A stretch of DNA of 64,000 nucleotides from Nocardioides bizhenqiangii (GCF_034661235.1 NZ_CP141059.1:3533501-3597500); one strand, 5' to 3'. Positions 43,220 to 52,376 are shown, numbered from the stretch's first letter. Notes: generated by a model from the sequence alone, not told the origin. Translations and numbers: made by a program.

Positions 43220-44340
43220 ACGATGCTGCCGAGGACGAGCCCACCGAGGCGAAGGCGGCCTTCCGGGAGCTGCTCGACACGCTGCGCGACCTCGACTGCG
43301 CCTTCCTCGAAGGCGACCGCGCGGTGACCGACGACCGGCACGTCGCCGACGGCTACCGCCAGATCCTCACGACCCTCGGCGTCGCTCTCGACACCTACCT
43401 GTTCCCCGACCCGGGCCGACCGCAGTTCGTCGACGTCAACACTCCTTTCCGTCGCGACCGGCGGTGGGGCGGCGACAACACCGATGCCTACTACGCGCTC
43501 TGCCCTGTCGACCCGACCCGGCGGTACCGGGTGAGGGGCAACCGTGGCGACAGCGTCTACTTCTCCGTCACTGCCTACAACGAACCCGCGCCCGGCACCT
43601 GGTCGGACCAGGTCGTCGCGATCGTCCGCGACACCGATCTCGACTACGACGACGACGGCGGGTTCACCTTCGACCTCGGCCCGCTCCCGGACGCGGCCGT
43701 GCTGCTCACCCGCGACTACCAGGCCGACCCGCTCACCGGGCGCCGGATCGACTGGCAGATCGAGGCGTACGACGAGCCCGAGCCGATCCGGCACGGATCC
43801 ACCGAGACCGCCGCCGCCCTCCGCGCCAGCTCGGCCTGGCTGCGGACGATGTTCGCGATCATCCCGCTCACCGTCGGGGTGCGCAGCGACGCCGAGCACA
43901 CGATCGGGCACGAGATCACCCAGCTCGCCAACGACTTCGGCGACCCGTACCAGGTGGGGGACGCCAACTTCGGCTGGTCCGCACGCGACGCGTCGTACGC
44001 GTTCGGGAGCTTCGTCCTCGACGACGACGAGGCCCTGGTCATCACCCACCGACCGCCGGCCTGCCGGTTCTGGAACTTCGTGGTCTGGAACCAGTTCATG
44101 GCCACCCACAACGCGGACGACGACCGCTGCTCGATCAACGGCACCCAGGCGGTTCCCAACGCCGACGGGACGATCACCCTCGTCGTCGCGCGCCGCCGGC
44201 TCGGCCACCCCAACGCGATCTCGACCGTGGACTACCCGCGCGGCAACCTGGCCTTCCGCTGGTTCCTCGTCGACGACGTACCCACGAAGCCGGACGTGAG
44301 GCTCGTGAAGGCAGCCGAGGCTCCGACCGCGGTCAGGTGA
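43216..44340 (+). CDS. DUF1214 domain protein
   Basis: 374 residues from GTG 43216, with GGAAGGAG 7 bases before. Matches the DUF1254/DUF1214 group by the C-terminal half: AIIPLTVGVRSDAEH, YAFGSFVLDDDEALVITHRPPACRFWNFVVWNQFMATH (in pieces), and STVDYPRGNLAFRWFLVDD. The N-terminal part has RRDRRWGGDNTDAYYALCPVDP and GDSVYFSVTAYNEP. No signal peptide. Function unknown, though family members recur next to steroid and lipid degradation genes. Coupled to the TetR gene. Confidence 0.82.
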   Translation: MNDAAEDEPTEAKAAFRELLDTLRDLDCAFLEGDRAVTDDRHVADGYRQILTTLGVALDTYLFPDPGRPQFVDVNTPFRRDRRWGGDNTDAYYALCPVDPTRRYRVRGNRGDSVYFSVTAYNEPAPGTWSDQVVAIVRDTDLDYDDDGGFTFDLGPLPDAAVLLTRDYQADPLTGRRIDWQIEAYDEPEPIRHGSTETAAALRASSAWLRTMFAIIPLTVGVRSDAEHTIGHEITQLANDFGDPYQVGDANFGWSARDASYAFGSFVLDDDEALVITHRPPACRFWNFVVWNQFMATHNADDDRCSINGTQAVPNADGTITLVVARRRLGHPNAISTVDYPRGNLAFRWFLVDDVPTKPDVRLVKAAEAPTAVR

Positions 44341-44352
44341 TCGGGGCGCCGA

Positions 44353-45441
44353 TCACCCTCCTGCGTTCTCGTCCTCGCGTTCCTCCGGAGCATCCTCGGG
44401 CTGCTCCTCCGGCACCGACGCATCGCGATCGGCCGCCACCGACCCGGCTTCGACCTCCGTCGTCGGCTCGTCAGCAGCGGACGCCGGATCGGGCGTCGGC
44501 CCGGCGCTCGTGCCGGACAAGGTGGCGAGCATCTGCCGCACGTTGGTGAGCTGTGCGTTGATGCTGTCGCGGCGCTGGCTCGCCGCGGCCAGCTCGCGGT
44601 CGGACTCGGCTCGGATCCGGTCGGCGGTCGTCCGCGCCTCGGTGATGACCGCAGCGGCCCGCTCCTCCGCGTCGGTGACGACCCGTCGCGCTTCCGCCTC
44701 GGCGGCCTCCTGCTCCCGCTGCGCCGCTGCGCGGGCCTCTACCACCTGCTGCGCCAATGCTTCGAGCTGCGCGTGCGTCTCGGTCTGCTGCTGGCGGAAC
44801 TCAGCGGCGGTGCGCTCTCGGCGCTCGGCCAAGGTGGCCTCGAAGTCCGCGGCGGCCTTCGCGGCGTTGGCGCGCTGCTGTTCGAAGATGGCCTCGCCCT
44901 CCTGCCGCCGGGCCGAGGCGTCCCGCTCCGCCGCGTCGCGCTCGTCGTCGGCGGCGCGCCGGGCGTCGGCGAGGAGACGCGTCGCCTCGGCGTCGGCATC
45001 CCGGCGGCGCTGCTCGGCGTACTGGTCGGCCTCGTCGCGGACGGTGACAGCGGCCTGGTCGGAGAGCTTCCGGGTGTCCTCCGCCTCGGCCCGGGCCTGC
45101 TCGCGCAGCTCGGTGGCCTCCTCCTCGGCCAGGGCAAGGATCTGGCCGACCCGCGCGCCCATGTGCTCGAACGTGACCGCTTGCGCGGAGCTTGCCTCTT
45201 CGGCAGCGGCCACCTGTGCGGCCGCACGGCTGACGGCCTCCTCCGCGGCGGCCTCGGCAGCGGCCTTCGCGGCGGACGAAGCCTCGGCCGCACTGGTGGC
45301 TTCCTGGTAGCGCGCCTCGAGCTCGGCGGCCGACGCCTCCCTGTCAGCCACCCGCTGCTGCAGCTCGGCGAGCGCCCGATCGACCTCGACCGGGTCGTAA
45401 CCTCGCATCACCGTGCGAAAGTTGGGGGCGGACTGGGTCAT
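44353..45441 (-). CDS. coiled-coil protein with DivIVA-like N-terminus (FilP-like)
   Basis: 362 residues. Residues 1-30 (FRTVMRGYDPVEVDRALAEL) form a DivIVA-type membrane/pole-binding head. An unbroken coiled coil rich in Ala, Glu, Arg follows to about 310, with RRDSINAQLTNVRQMLATL at its end, then an acidic disordered tail. Layout and the adjacent longer coiled-coil gene recall the Streptomyces FilP/Scy pair that builds polar growth scaffolds. ATG 45441 overlaps the TGA of the partner gene (ATGA). Cytoskeletal role is inferred from architecture. Confidence 0.75.
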   Translation of the reverse strand: MTQSAPNFRTVMRGYDPVEVDRALAELQQRVADREASAAELEARYQEATSAAEASSAAKAAAEAAAEEAVSRAAAQVAAAEEASSAQAVTFEHMGARVGQILALAEEEATELREQARAEAEDTRKLSDQAAVTVRDEADQYAEQRRRDADAEATRLLADARRAADDERDAAERDASARRQEGEAIFEQQRANAAKAAADFEATLAERRERTAAEFRQQQTETHAQLEALAQQVVEARAAAQREQEAAEAEARRVVTDAEERAAAVITEARTTADRIRAESDRELAAASQRRDSINAQLTNVRQMLATLSGTSAGPTPDPASAADEPTTEVEAGSVAADRDASVPEEQPEDAPEEREDENAGG

Positions 45442-46871
45442 GGTTGCTCCTCGGTTGGGGGGGTGGACTCGGACACGGCCAGCGCCTCGATGACTCCGGA
45501 CAGCTGGGTGAGCTCGAGGGCGATCTCGTCGCGGCGGCCGCGTAGCGCAGCGACCTCGGCGCGGGCGTCCGACAGCACCTGGCGGGCCTGATCACGCACC
45601 CGGTCGGCGTCGGCCTGGGCGTCGGCCAGGAGCTGGGCGCTCTCCTCCCGGCTCCTGCGCAGCGCCTCTGCGCCGTCACGGCGCGCGGCGGTGACCTCGT
45701 CGGCGACCTGGGCGCGCAACGCACCCGCGCCGGCCTCGGACTCGGCTCTGCGGCGTTCGGCACGTTCCACGATGACGGTGGCCGCGGCCTCGGACTCCGC
45801 CAGCGTCGCGCGCGCCCGCTCGTCGGCATCGGACCGTACTGCCGCCGCCTCGCTCTCGGCGGCTGCCAGGGCCGCAGCGGCAGCGGCGTGGAGCTCGTCG
45901 GCCCGGCGATCGGCCTCCGCCACCTCCTCCCGCAGCCGCGCGGTCACTCCAGCGATCACTGCCTGGACTCGGCGTCGGATCCTGGCCAGGTAGGCACCGG
46001 CGTCGGCATGGGCGGCGGACCGGATCGCCTCCCCTTCCGCAGCGGCAGCGGCCAGCAGCGCGTCGACCGTGCGCTTGGCCCAGGCGGTCTGCTCGGCAGC
46101 CCGGCCCAGCTCGCTCTCCGCCTCCTCCCGTGCCGCCGAGAGCAGCCGGTCGGCCTCGAGCCGCGCAGTGTGTACGGCGCCCTCCGCCTCGGCGAGATGG
46201 GCAGCGAGCTCCTTCTCGGCATCGCTGCGGAGCCGGGCAGCCTCCTGCTCCGCAGCCTCGCGCAGAGCCTCGGCCTCGGCGGACGCCGTGCCCAAGGTGG
46301 CTTCGGCGTCGGCAACGGCGGCAGCCACGATCATCGTCGCGTGGTCGGCCGCCGCGGTCTCGCGCTCCACCGCGACCACACGGGCACGCTCGAGCACCCC
46401 GGCGGCCGTGGACTCGGCGTCCCGGGCTGTCCGCTCCGCTGCCGCCTCGCCGCGAGCAAGAAGCTCTGCCGCGGCTTCCCGGAGCCCGTCTGCTTGCTGC
46501 CTCCCCTCGTCGAGCACCCGATCGCGCTCGGCCTCGGCCGCTCCGGTCAGCAGGGCGGCCTGCTCGTTCGCGTCCGCCACGATCGCGCGGGCCTCGCCCG
46601 ATGCGTCGGCGAGTCGCCGGGCGGCGAGGTCCCGGTCGCGCTCGGCTGCAGCGCGTACCTGCTCGGCTGCGGCTCGCGTCTCGTCGTGACGTCGCTGAGC
46701 CTCCTCACGGAGAGCCCGGACCTCGGCCGTGGCTCGAGCCGCCTCTTCCGCGGCCTCGCGGTGGAGCTGGTCGGCGATCTCCTGGGCGCGTCGCAGGAGA
46801 ACGGCGGCGGCACCCTCCGTGCCCACCGTGCCCGTGACTGCTTTCCCGAGTGCGGGCCGTTCCCGCTCCAT
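45438..46871 (-). CDS. long Lys-poor coiled-coil protein (Scy-like)
   Basis: 477 residues, nearly all predicted coiled coil from about 20 to 465, with Ala about one third and only three lysines against many arginines. Periodic DA-ADRVRDQARQVLSDAR-type segments suggest hendecad packing. The C-terminal RRDEIALELTQLSGVIEAL is paralogous to the end of the partner at 44353. No DivIVA head, signal or helix. Start may be leaderless (CATGAT six bases before ATG 46871). Likely assembles with the partner as a cytoskeletal filament or polar scaffold. Confidence 0.72.
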   Translation of the reverse strand: MERERPALGKAVTGTVGTEGAAAVLLRRAQEIADQLHREAAEEAARATAEVRALREEAQRRHDETRAAAEQVRAAAERDRDLAARRLADASGEARAIVADANEQAALLTGAAEAERDRVLDEGRQQADGLREAAAELLARGEAAAERTARDAESTAAGVLERARVVAVERETAAADHATMIVAAAVADAEATLGTASAEAEALREAAEQEAARLRSDAEKELAAHLAEAEGAVHTARLEADRLLSAAREEAESELGRAAEQTAWAKRTVDALLAAAAAEGEAIRSAAHADAGAYLARIRRRVQAVIAGVTARLREEVAEADRRADELHAAAAAALAAAESEAAAVRSDADERARATLAESEAAATVIVERAERRRAESEAGAGALRAQVADEVTAARRDGAEALRRSREESAQLLADAQADADRVRDQARQVLSDARAEVAALRGRRDEIALELTQLSGVIEALAVSESTPPTEEQP

Positions 46872-47091
46872 GCGCCGATCATGCCAGGCATGACGCGATG
46901 GGTGCGGGCCGGGTCGCGACGAGGTGTCCTAGATGGCTGATTCCAAGGGGTCGTGCTAGCGAGCGGCGCTCAGCGCCACGCTGGCAAGGCGCCGATGCGC
47001 AGTCAGACTGGGCGTCTTTCCAGCGTCGGCAACGCCGCCAGAGCGGATGATGAGCGTCGCGCAGCGCGCGAGACCTTGGGTTCAGTCATCT

Positions 47092-47097
47092 AGTCTC
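47092..47097 (+). promoter_or_regulatory. -10 element of a leaderless promoter (dienelactone hydrolase gene)
   Basis: TAGTCT, six bases, then ATG 47104. The rest of the 232-base gap 46872-47103 has no gene; it holds a GGCGC-TCA-GCGCC hairpin at 46964-46976 and a longer imperfect stem between about 46978 and 47046. Confidence 0.55.
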
Positions 47098-47103
47098 ACG
47101 CCC

Positions 47104-47835
47104 ATGAGCGACCTCCCGGGCTGGACCCGCAGCGAGTTCACCGACGACGGCGTCACGCACCCGACGTACCGCAAGGGCGAGGGGCCGGGCGTCATCGTCA
47201 TCCACGAGATCCCGGGGATCACCCCGCAGGTGCTCGCCTTCGCAGAGGAGGTCGTCGAGCAGGGACACACCGTCGTCATGCCGCACCTCTTCGGCACGCC
47301 GAACGCAAAGGTCGGCCCCCGGTCGATGGCTCAGGCCGCCCGAGAGATCTGCGTCAGCCGTGAGTTCCTGCGGATGGCGACCAACACCACGACACCGGTG
47401 GCCACCTGGCTGCGGGCGCTGGCCCGGGACCTGCACGCGGAGCTGGGCGGCCCGGGCGTCGGGGCGGTGGGCATGTGCTTCACCGGCGGCTATGCGCTCG
47501 CCATGCTGGCGGACGCCGCGATCGCGGCTCCCGTCCTCGCGCAGCCGTCGGCGCCGTTCGCCGTGACCCCCGGCCGCAGCCGCGACCTCGGTCTCAGCCC
47601 GGCCGACCTCGACGCGGTGAAGGAGAAGGTCAGCGCGGGTTGCCAGGTCCTCGGGCTGCGCTACAAGAACGACCTCGCGGTCGGCGGCCGCTTCGACAGG
47701 CTCCGCGACGAGCTGGGCGACAACTTCATCGCCGTGGAGTTCCCCGGGGTCAAGCACTCGACGCTGACCCTCCACCGGCAGCAGGAGGCGGTCGATCGCG
47801 TCCTCGCCTTCTTCAAGGAGAAGCTCGCGGGCTGA
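47104..47835 (+). CDS. dienelactone hydrolase family protein
   Basis: 243 residues from ATG 47104. Alpha/beta hydrolase of the DLH group: GVIVIHEIPGITPQVLAFAEE, TVVMPHLFGTPN, nucleophile Cys in VGAVGMCFTGGYALAMLAD, and terminal His in FPGVKHSTLTLHRQQEA. The Cys nucleophile is typical of carboxymethylenebutenolidase. Substrate unknown. Leaderless start after TAGTCT. Converges with the MFS gene, 12 bases apart. Confidence 0.9.
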   Translation: MSDLPGWTRSEFTDDGVTHPTYRKGEGPGVIVIHEIPGITPQVLAFAEEVVEQGHTVVMPHLFGTPNAKVGPRSMAQAAREICVSREFLRMATNTTTPVATWLRALARDLHAELGGPGVGAVGMCFTGGYALAMLADAAIAAPVLAQPSAPFAVTPGRSRDLGLSPADLDAVKEKVSAGCQVLGLRYKNDLAVGGRFDRLRDELGDNFIAVEFPGVKHSTLTLHRQQEAVDRVLAFFKEKLAG

Positions 47836-47847
47836 GCGGGCTGAGCC

Positions 47848-49362
47848 TCACTCCGGCGAGCGACAGGTGGGGTGCAGCTGCGGTCCGGAGACGCCGCAGT
47901 GCACACACTCCTCGACCCGCACCCGCTGGTCACCCGCGGTTGCCGGCTCGGCGGCGGTGGCGAGGGGCTTCCGGATGAAGGCGGCTGCGCACGCGGCACC
48001 GACGAGCAGCAGTCCGGCGCTGATCAGCATGGCGTTGCCGTAGCCGTCGTCGAACGCAGCCGGGTCGGTGTAGTCCGCACCGGCGATGCCGGCCGCGACC
48101 GGGATGACGGCGACCGCCAGCAGACCGGCGGTGCGGGCGACGGCGTTGTTGACGCCCGACGCGATGCCGGCGTGCCGGTCCTCGGCGGAGTCGAGGACGG
48201 TCGCCGTCAGCGGCGCGACCATCAGCGCCAGCCCGGCGCCGAAGAGCAGCACCGGCGCCAGGACGTCGCCGAGGTACGACGCGTCGGCGCCGACCCCGCT
48301 CAACCAGAGCACCCCGCCGGCCGACAGCAGCGGACCGAGGGTCATCGGCAGCCGCGGCCCGATCCGCTGCGCGAGCGCACCTGCGCGTGACGAGAACGCC
48401 AACATGATCACCGTGACCGGCAGCATCGCCGACCCGGCCACGATCGGCGACCACCCGGCGACGACCTGGAGCTGCAGCACGAGCAGCAGGAAGATCACGC
48501 CGAGCGCGGCGTAGACCAGGAACGTGACGACGTTGGCCGCGCTGAACTGCGCGTTGCGGAAGAGCTCCAACGGCACCAGCGGTGCCGCCGACCGCGCCTC
48601 GACCACCACGAACGCCACCAGGCAAGCGAGCCCGGCGCCGACGGTGGCGATGACCGACCCGCTGAAGCCGGCCTCGCCGGCGCGGGTGAGCCCGAACGTG
48701 AGCGCAGCGAGCCCCACGGCTGCGAGCGTCGTACCGGTCACGTCGAGCCGACCGGCCGCCTCGGGGTCGCGGCTCTCGGGGACGTGACGGACCGCGACCA
48801 CGATGATCACCACGGCGACCGGGACGTTCACCAGGAAGACCAGCCGCCAGTTGAGCTCCACCAGCCAACCGCCGACGAGCGGTCCGATCGCGGCGGCGAT
48901 GCCGCCGAGGCCGGACCAGGCGCCGACCGCCGCCGACCGGTCCTCGCTGTGGAACGACGCGGCGATGATCGCCAGGCTGCCGGGCGTCAGCAGCGCACCG
49001 CCGACCCCCTGCAGGCCGCGGGCGGCGATGAGCGTCTCGATGTTGGGCGCCAGTCCGCAGAGCAGCGAGGCGAGCGCGAACCACACCACGCCGATGAGGA
49101 AGATCCGACGCCGACCGAGCCGGTCACCGAGCGAGCCGCCGAGCAGGATCAGGGCGGCCAGCGTCAGCGTGTAGGCGTTGATCGTCCACTGCAGCCCCTC
49201 GAACCCGGCGTCGAGGTCCTCCCCGATCCGGCCGAGGGCGACGTTGACGACGGTCGCGTCGAGCAGCGCCAGGCCGGAGCCCAGCACGGTGGTCAGCAGT
49301 ACCCAGCGGCCACGCGCGCTGCCCATGCGAAGGATCGGCTCACCGACCGGCGTCGAAGTCAC
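47848..49362 (-). CDS. DHA2-type MFS multidrug exporter with Cys-rich tail
   Basis: 504 residues from GTG 49362; an ATG at 49377 would read into the dispersed repeat and is disfavoured. Fourteen hydrophobic helices in EmrB/QacA style, with motif A GGSLGDRLGRRRIF and motif C-like AIGPLVGGWLVE, LDATVVNVALGRI at helix 1. Predicted proton-driven drug or metabolite exporter. Unusual C-terminal tail VEECVHCGVSGPQLHPTC, with CxxC, His and Cys that could bind zinc. Converges on the DLH gene. Confidence 0.9.
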   Translation of the reverse strand: MTSTPVGEPILRMGSARGRWVLLTTVLGSGLALLDATVVNVALGRIGEDLDAGFEGLQWTINAYTLTLAALILLGGSLGDRLGRRRIFLIGVVWFALASLLCGLAPNIETLIAARGLQGVGGALLTPGSLAIIAASFHSEDRSAAVGAWSGLGGIAAAIGPLVGGWLVELNWRLVFLVNVPVAVVIIVVAVRHVPESRDPEAAGRLDVTGTTLAAVGLAALTFGLTRAGEAGFSGSVIATVGAGLACLVAFVVVEARSAAPLVPLELFRNAQFSAANVVTFLVYAALGVIFLLLVLQLQVVAGWSPIVAGSAMLPVTVIMLAFSSRAGALAQRIGPRLPMTLGPLLSAGGVLWLSGVGADASYLGDVLAPVLLFGAGLALMVAPLTATVLDSAEDRHAGIASGVNNAVARTAGLLAVAVIPVAAGIAGADYTDPAAFDDGYGNAMLISAGLLLVGAACAAAFIRKPLATAAEPATAGDQRVRVEECVHCGVSGPQLHPTCRSPE

Positions 49363-49363
49363 T

Positions 49364-49464
49364 GGATCTCGATACACGCCGTCGCCCCCGCTCGCAAGCT
49401 CGCGCGGGCGGGCGCACTCGATCTCGTCGTCGGACGTAGCCCGGGCTCCGCCCGGTCTACTCGA
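49364..49464. repeat. dispersed repeat, long copy, between MFS and guaB3
   Basis: Begins GGATCTCGATAC, ends CTACTCGAC. Contains a hairpin with loop TCGCAAGCTC (49392-49401) flanked by C-rich and G-rich arms, and a second hairpin CCGGGC-TCC-GCCCGG near 49441. The guaB3 stop codon lies in its right end. Confidence 0.7.
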
Positions 49465-50563
49465 CGACGACCTCGATCCGCTGGAACTCCTTGAGGTCCG
49501 TGTAGCCGGTGGTGGCCATCGAGCGCTTGAGCGCGCCGACCAGGTTCATGGTGCCGTCGGCGACCCGGCTGGGGCCGAACAGGATCTCCTCGATCGAGCC
49601 GATCTGCTCGAACTGCACCCGCTGCCCCCGCGGCAGGTCGTGGTGGTGCGCCTCGGCGCCCCAGTGGAAGCCGCGACCAGGCGCGTCGGTGGCGCGGGCG
49701 AAGGGCGAGCCGACCATCACCGCGTCGGCACCGCACGCGATCGCCTTGGCAAGGTCGCCGGAGCGACCGATCGAGCCGTCGGCGATCACGTGGACGTAGC
49801 GGCCGCCGGACTCGTCGAGGTAGTCACGGCGGGCGGCGGCGACGTCGGCCACCGCGGAGGCCATCGGTACGGCGACGCCGAGCACGGTGCGGGTGGTGTG
49901 CGCAGCGCCTCCGCCGAACCCGACGAGCACGCCGGCCGCACCGGTGCGCATCAGGTGGAGCGCGGCCTGGTGGGTCGCGCAGCCGCCGACGATGACCGGC
50001 ACGTCGAGCTCATAGATGAACTCCTTGAGGTTGAGGGGCTCGGCCTGGCTGGAGACGTGCTCGGCGCTCACGGTGGTGCCCCTGATGACGAACAGGTCGA
50101 CGCCCGCATCGGTCACCACCTTCGCGAATTCCTTGGTGCGCTGCGGCGAGAGCGAGCCGGCGACGGTCACCCCGCCCTCGCGGACCTGCCGCAGCCGCTC
50201 GGTGATCAGCTCCGGCTTGATCGGCTCCGAGTAGATCTCCTGGAGCCGATGGGTCGCGGCGTCGCCCTGGAGACCGGCCACCTCCTCCAGCAGCGACTCC
50301 GGGTCGCTGTAGCGCGTCCAGATGCCCTCGAGGTTGAGCACACCGAGGCCGCCGTACCGCCCGAAGGCGATGGCGGTCTCCGGGGACATCACCGAGTCCA
50401 TCGGAGCGGCGAGGATCGGCAGCGAGAACCGGTAGGCGTCGATCTGCCAGTCGACACTCACCTCCTCGGGGTCGCGGGTGCGCCGGGACGGCACGATCGC
50501 GATGTCGTCGAAGGAGTACGCGTGGCGGGCGCGCTTGGCGCGGCCGATCTCGATCTCGCTCAC
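49457..50563 (-). CDS. guaB3: GuaB3 family IMP dehydrogenase-related protein
   Basis: 368 residues, IMPDH barrel without CBS domains: YSFDDIAIVPSRRTRD, ILAAPMDSVMSPETAIAFGRYGGLGVLNLEG, VIVGGCATHQAALHLMRTGAAGVLVGFGGG, VIADGSIGRSGDLAKAIACGADAVMVGSPFA. The catalytic Cys loop of IMPDH (GSICTTR) is replaced by GGGAAHTTR, so true IMPDH activity is doubtful; members may act as GMP reductase-like enzymes. GTG 50563 is confirmed by TACACT six bases upstream. Located near guaB as in mycobacteria. Confidence 0.93.
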   Translation of the reverse strand: MSEIEIGRAKRARHAYSFDDIAIVPSRRTRDPEEVSVDWQIDAYRFSLPILAAPMDSVMSPETAIAFGRYGGLGVLNLEGIWTRYSDPESLLEEVAGLQGDAATHRLQEIYSEPIKPELITERLRQVREGGVTVAGSLSPQRTKEFAKVVTDAGVDLFVIRGTTVSAEHVSSQAEPLNLKEFIYELDVPVIVGGCATHQAALHLMRTGAAGVLVGFGGGAAHTTRTVLGVAVPMASAVADVAAARRDYLDESGGRYVHVIADGSIGRSGDLAKAIACGADAVMVGSPFARATDAPGRGFHWGAEAHHHDLPRGQRVQFEQIGSIEEILFGPSRVADGTMNLVGALKRSMATTGYTDLKEFQRIEVVVE

Positions 50564-50569
50564 CGGAGC

Positions 50570-50575
50570 AGTGTA
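50570..50575 (-). promoter_or_regulatory. -10 element of the guaB3 leaderless promoter
   Basis: TACACT-GCTCCG-GTG on the minus strand. Confidence 0.6.
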
Positions 50576-50606
50576 GTGAGCCTCTCCCTCCTCGCCGTTC
50601 GAGGCG

Positions 50607-52358
50607 TCAGCCGACGTCGAACGTGTTCTTGAGACCCAGCCGGTAGAGCTGCTGGTCCACGAGTTTGAGCGCCTCCCACTCCGGCGGGCGGTGCAGCCGG
50701 TAGATCGGGGCGGGCGCGCCACCCGCGCCGGACTCCGCGAGGATCGCGTTGGCGGCCTGACGGCCGGACTCGTTGGCGCCCTCCATCGTCGCCAGGTCGA
50801 CGTTGGTGCGGCAGAAGTCGCCGGCCAGGAACAGGTTGGAGAGCGCGGTCCGCGCGGTCGGCCGGAGCTTCCAGGAGTCGACCGTGTTGATGAGCAGCGG
50901 CTCGTCGTTGGAGTTGCGGCGGCTGACCGGGTCCCACTTGATCGCGGGGTCGAGGAAGAACGAGTGGAGGACGTCGTCGGGCAGCACCGACGCGCCGGTG
51001 TCCTCGAGCGACGCCTTCATCTGCGCCCAGACCTCGGCCCGCACCTCCGCCTTGGTGCACCGGTTGGCGGGCTTGCCGTAGAGGATCCCGGGTGTGGTCC
51101 AGTCGGACACGTCGACCGACAGGCAGTCGACCGCCGTGCCGTCGCCGTACGTCGCCGCGAAGTCGTTGGTCCAGTGCCCTGCCTGGAGGATCCCGGTGAG
51201 CGACCAGGGCGAGTCGAGGAATGCCAGATGACCGTCGGTGATGGTGACCGGCCGCTTCAGGTAGAACTGGATGCCGTTCATCCAGTCCGTCACCAGCCCG
51301 CGCAAGCCCTCGAGGCTGGGGTCCGCCCGCAGCACGGCGGGCGAGAGCAGCCGGGTCACCCGCTCGACCGGCATGGCGGAGACGAACCAGTCCGCGTCGA
51401 TCGTGGCCGGGCCGGACGCGGTGCGGGCGCGGGCTCCGGTGATCCGGCCGCCCGCGACCTGGAGCCCGGTGATCGTGGTCGCCGACCGGAACCGGACACC
51501 CTTGCTGCGCAACAGGTCGACCCAGGGGTCGATCCACACCTCGTTGGTCGGCCCGTTGAGGATCTGGTCGGGCGGGCGCCCGTTGGTCCCCACCCCGGCG
51601 AACGAGTAGAGGAACGCCTCGGCCATGTTGCCGATGGTGCGGGTGCTGGCGATCTCCTCCTTGGCGGCGACGAGCGCCCGGGTGAGACCACGGGCGGCGA
51701 CCGTCTGGTACTCCGGCGATCGCTGCTCGGCGCGCACGAAGTCCCACCACGAGGTCTGCTCCCACTGCCCGAGGCGCCGCTCGTCGCAGCTGGAGAGGAA
51801 GACGACCAGCCGGGTTGCGAAGTACGTCGCGTCGACCGGGGAGATCATGTTGCCGCCGAGCAGCTCGTTGACGATGAAGCGCTTGACCGCGTCCGGCGTC
51901 GCCAGGTGCCGTGGGTCCGGGATCAGCCCGAACAGGTTCTGGTCGTCACGACCCCCCGAGCGCGGGAACAGCGGCATCCCCGCCGAGACCAGGTTGTCGA
52001 AGACGCCGTTCTCGTTGGAGCCGAAAGGGATCCGCGCCATCGTGTCGGGGATGTGGTGGTAGAAGCCCGGGAAGAACCGGAAGCCGTGCTCACCGGGGAG
52101 TGCGCGGCGGCCGCCCCGCGCGGTGCCGGGCACCGGGATGCTGCGCGCCTTGCCGCCGAGCGCCTTCCGCTCGTAGACGGTCACCTCGAAGCCGCGCTCG
52201 ACCAGCTCGTGGGCGGCGGCGAGGCCGGCCATCCCGCCGCCGAGCACGGCCACCCGGCGCCGGTCCAGCGCGAGTGCCGGCGACAGCGGCCCGACGGCCA
52301 TCGCAGCCGCCGCGACCCCGGACCCACGCAGCACGCTGCGTCGAGAAAGCGACCCCAT
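50607..52358 (-). CDS. Tat-exported FAD-dependent amine-oxidase-fold protein (phytoene desaturase/HpnE-like)
   Basis: 583 residues from ATG 52358. Twin-arginine signal SRRSVLRG (about 5-12) with hydrophobic stretch and cleavage near ALA-LD, then FAD site VAVLGGGMAGLAAAHELVERGFEVTVYER (in pieces), GFRFFPGFYHHIPDTM, WFVSAMPVERVTRLL, and C-terminal LFLAGDFCRTNVDLATMEGANESGRQAANAI typical of hydroxysqualene dehydroxylase / carotenoid desaturase relatives. Exported folded with FAD, it probably acts on an isoprenoid or lipid. A TTAACCGACA-N4-TGTCGGTTAA operator is 19 bases upstream. Confidence 0.85.
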   Translation of the reverse strand: MGSLSRRSVLRGSGVAAAAMAVGPLSPALALDRRRVAVLGGGMAGLAAAHELVERGFEVTVYERKALGGKARSIPVPGTARGGRRALPGEHGFRFFPGFYHHIPDTMARIPFGSNENGVFDNLVSAGMPLFPRSGGRDDQNLFGLIPDPRHLATPDAVKRFIVNELLGGNMISPVDATYFATRLVVFLSSCDERRLGQWEQTSWWDFVRAEQRSPEYQTVAARGLTRALVAAKEEIASTRTIGNMAEAFLYSFAGVGTNGRPPDQILNGPTNEVWIDPWVDLLRSKGVRFRSATTITGLQVAGGRITGARARTASGPATIDADWFVSAMPVERVTRLLSPAVLRADPSLEGLRGLVTDWMNGIQFYLKRPVTITDGHLAFLDSPWSLTGILQAGHWTNDFAATYGDGTAVDCLSVDVSDWTTPGILYGKPANRCTKAEVRAEVWAQMKASLEDTGASVLPDDVLHSFFLDPAIKWDPVSRRNSNDEPLLINTVDSWKLRPTARTALSNLFLAGDFCRTNVDLATMEGANESGRQAANAILAESGAGGAPAPIYRLHRPPEWEALKLVDQQLYRLGLKNTFDVG

Positions 52359-52376
52359 GCCGACCACCCGTCTTCA

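Noticed and set aside
46872..47103. Small RNA or short gene in the gap before the dienelactone hydrolase
   Set aside because: Only imperfect hairpins are seen, with no convincing promoter-terminator pair or coding bias.
49363..49377. ATG 49377 as the MFS start
   Set aside because: The added residues come from the dispersed repeat; GTG 49362 follows directly and has normal family context.
49457..50563. Second true IMP dehydrogenase
   Set aside because: No CBS domains and the catalytic cysteine loop is replaced (GGGAAHTTR), so it is called GuaB3-type instead.
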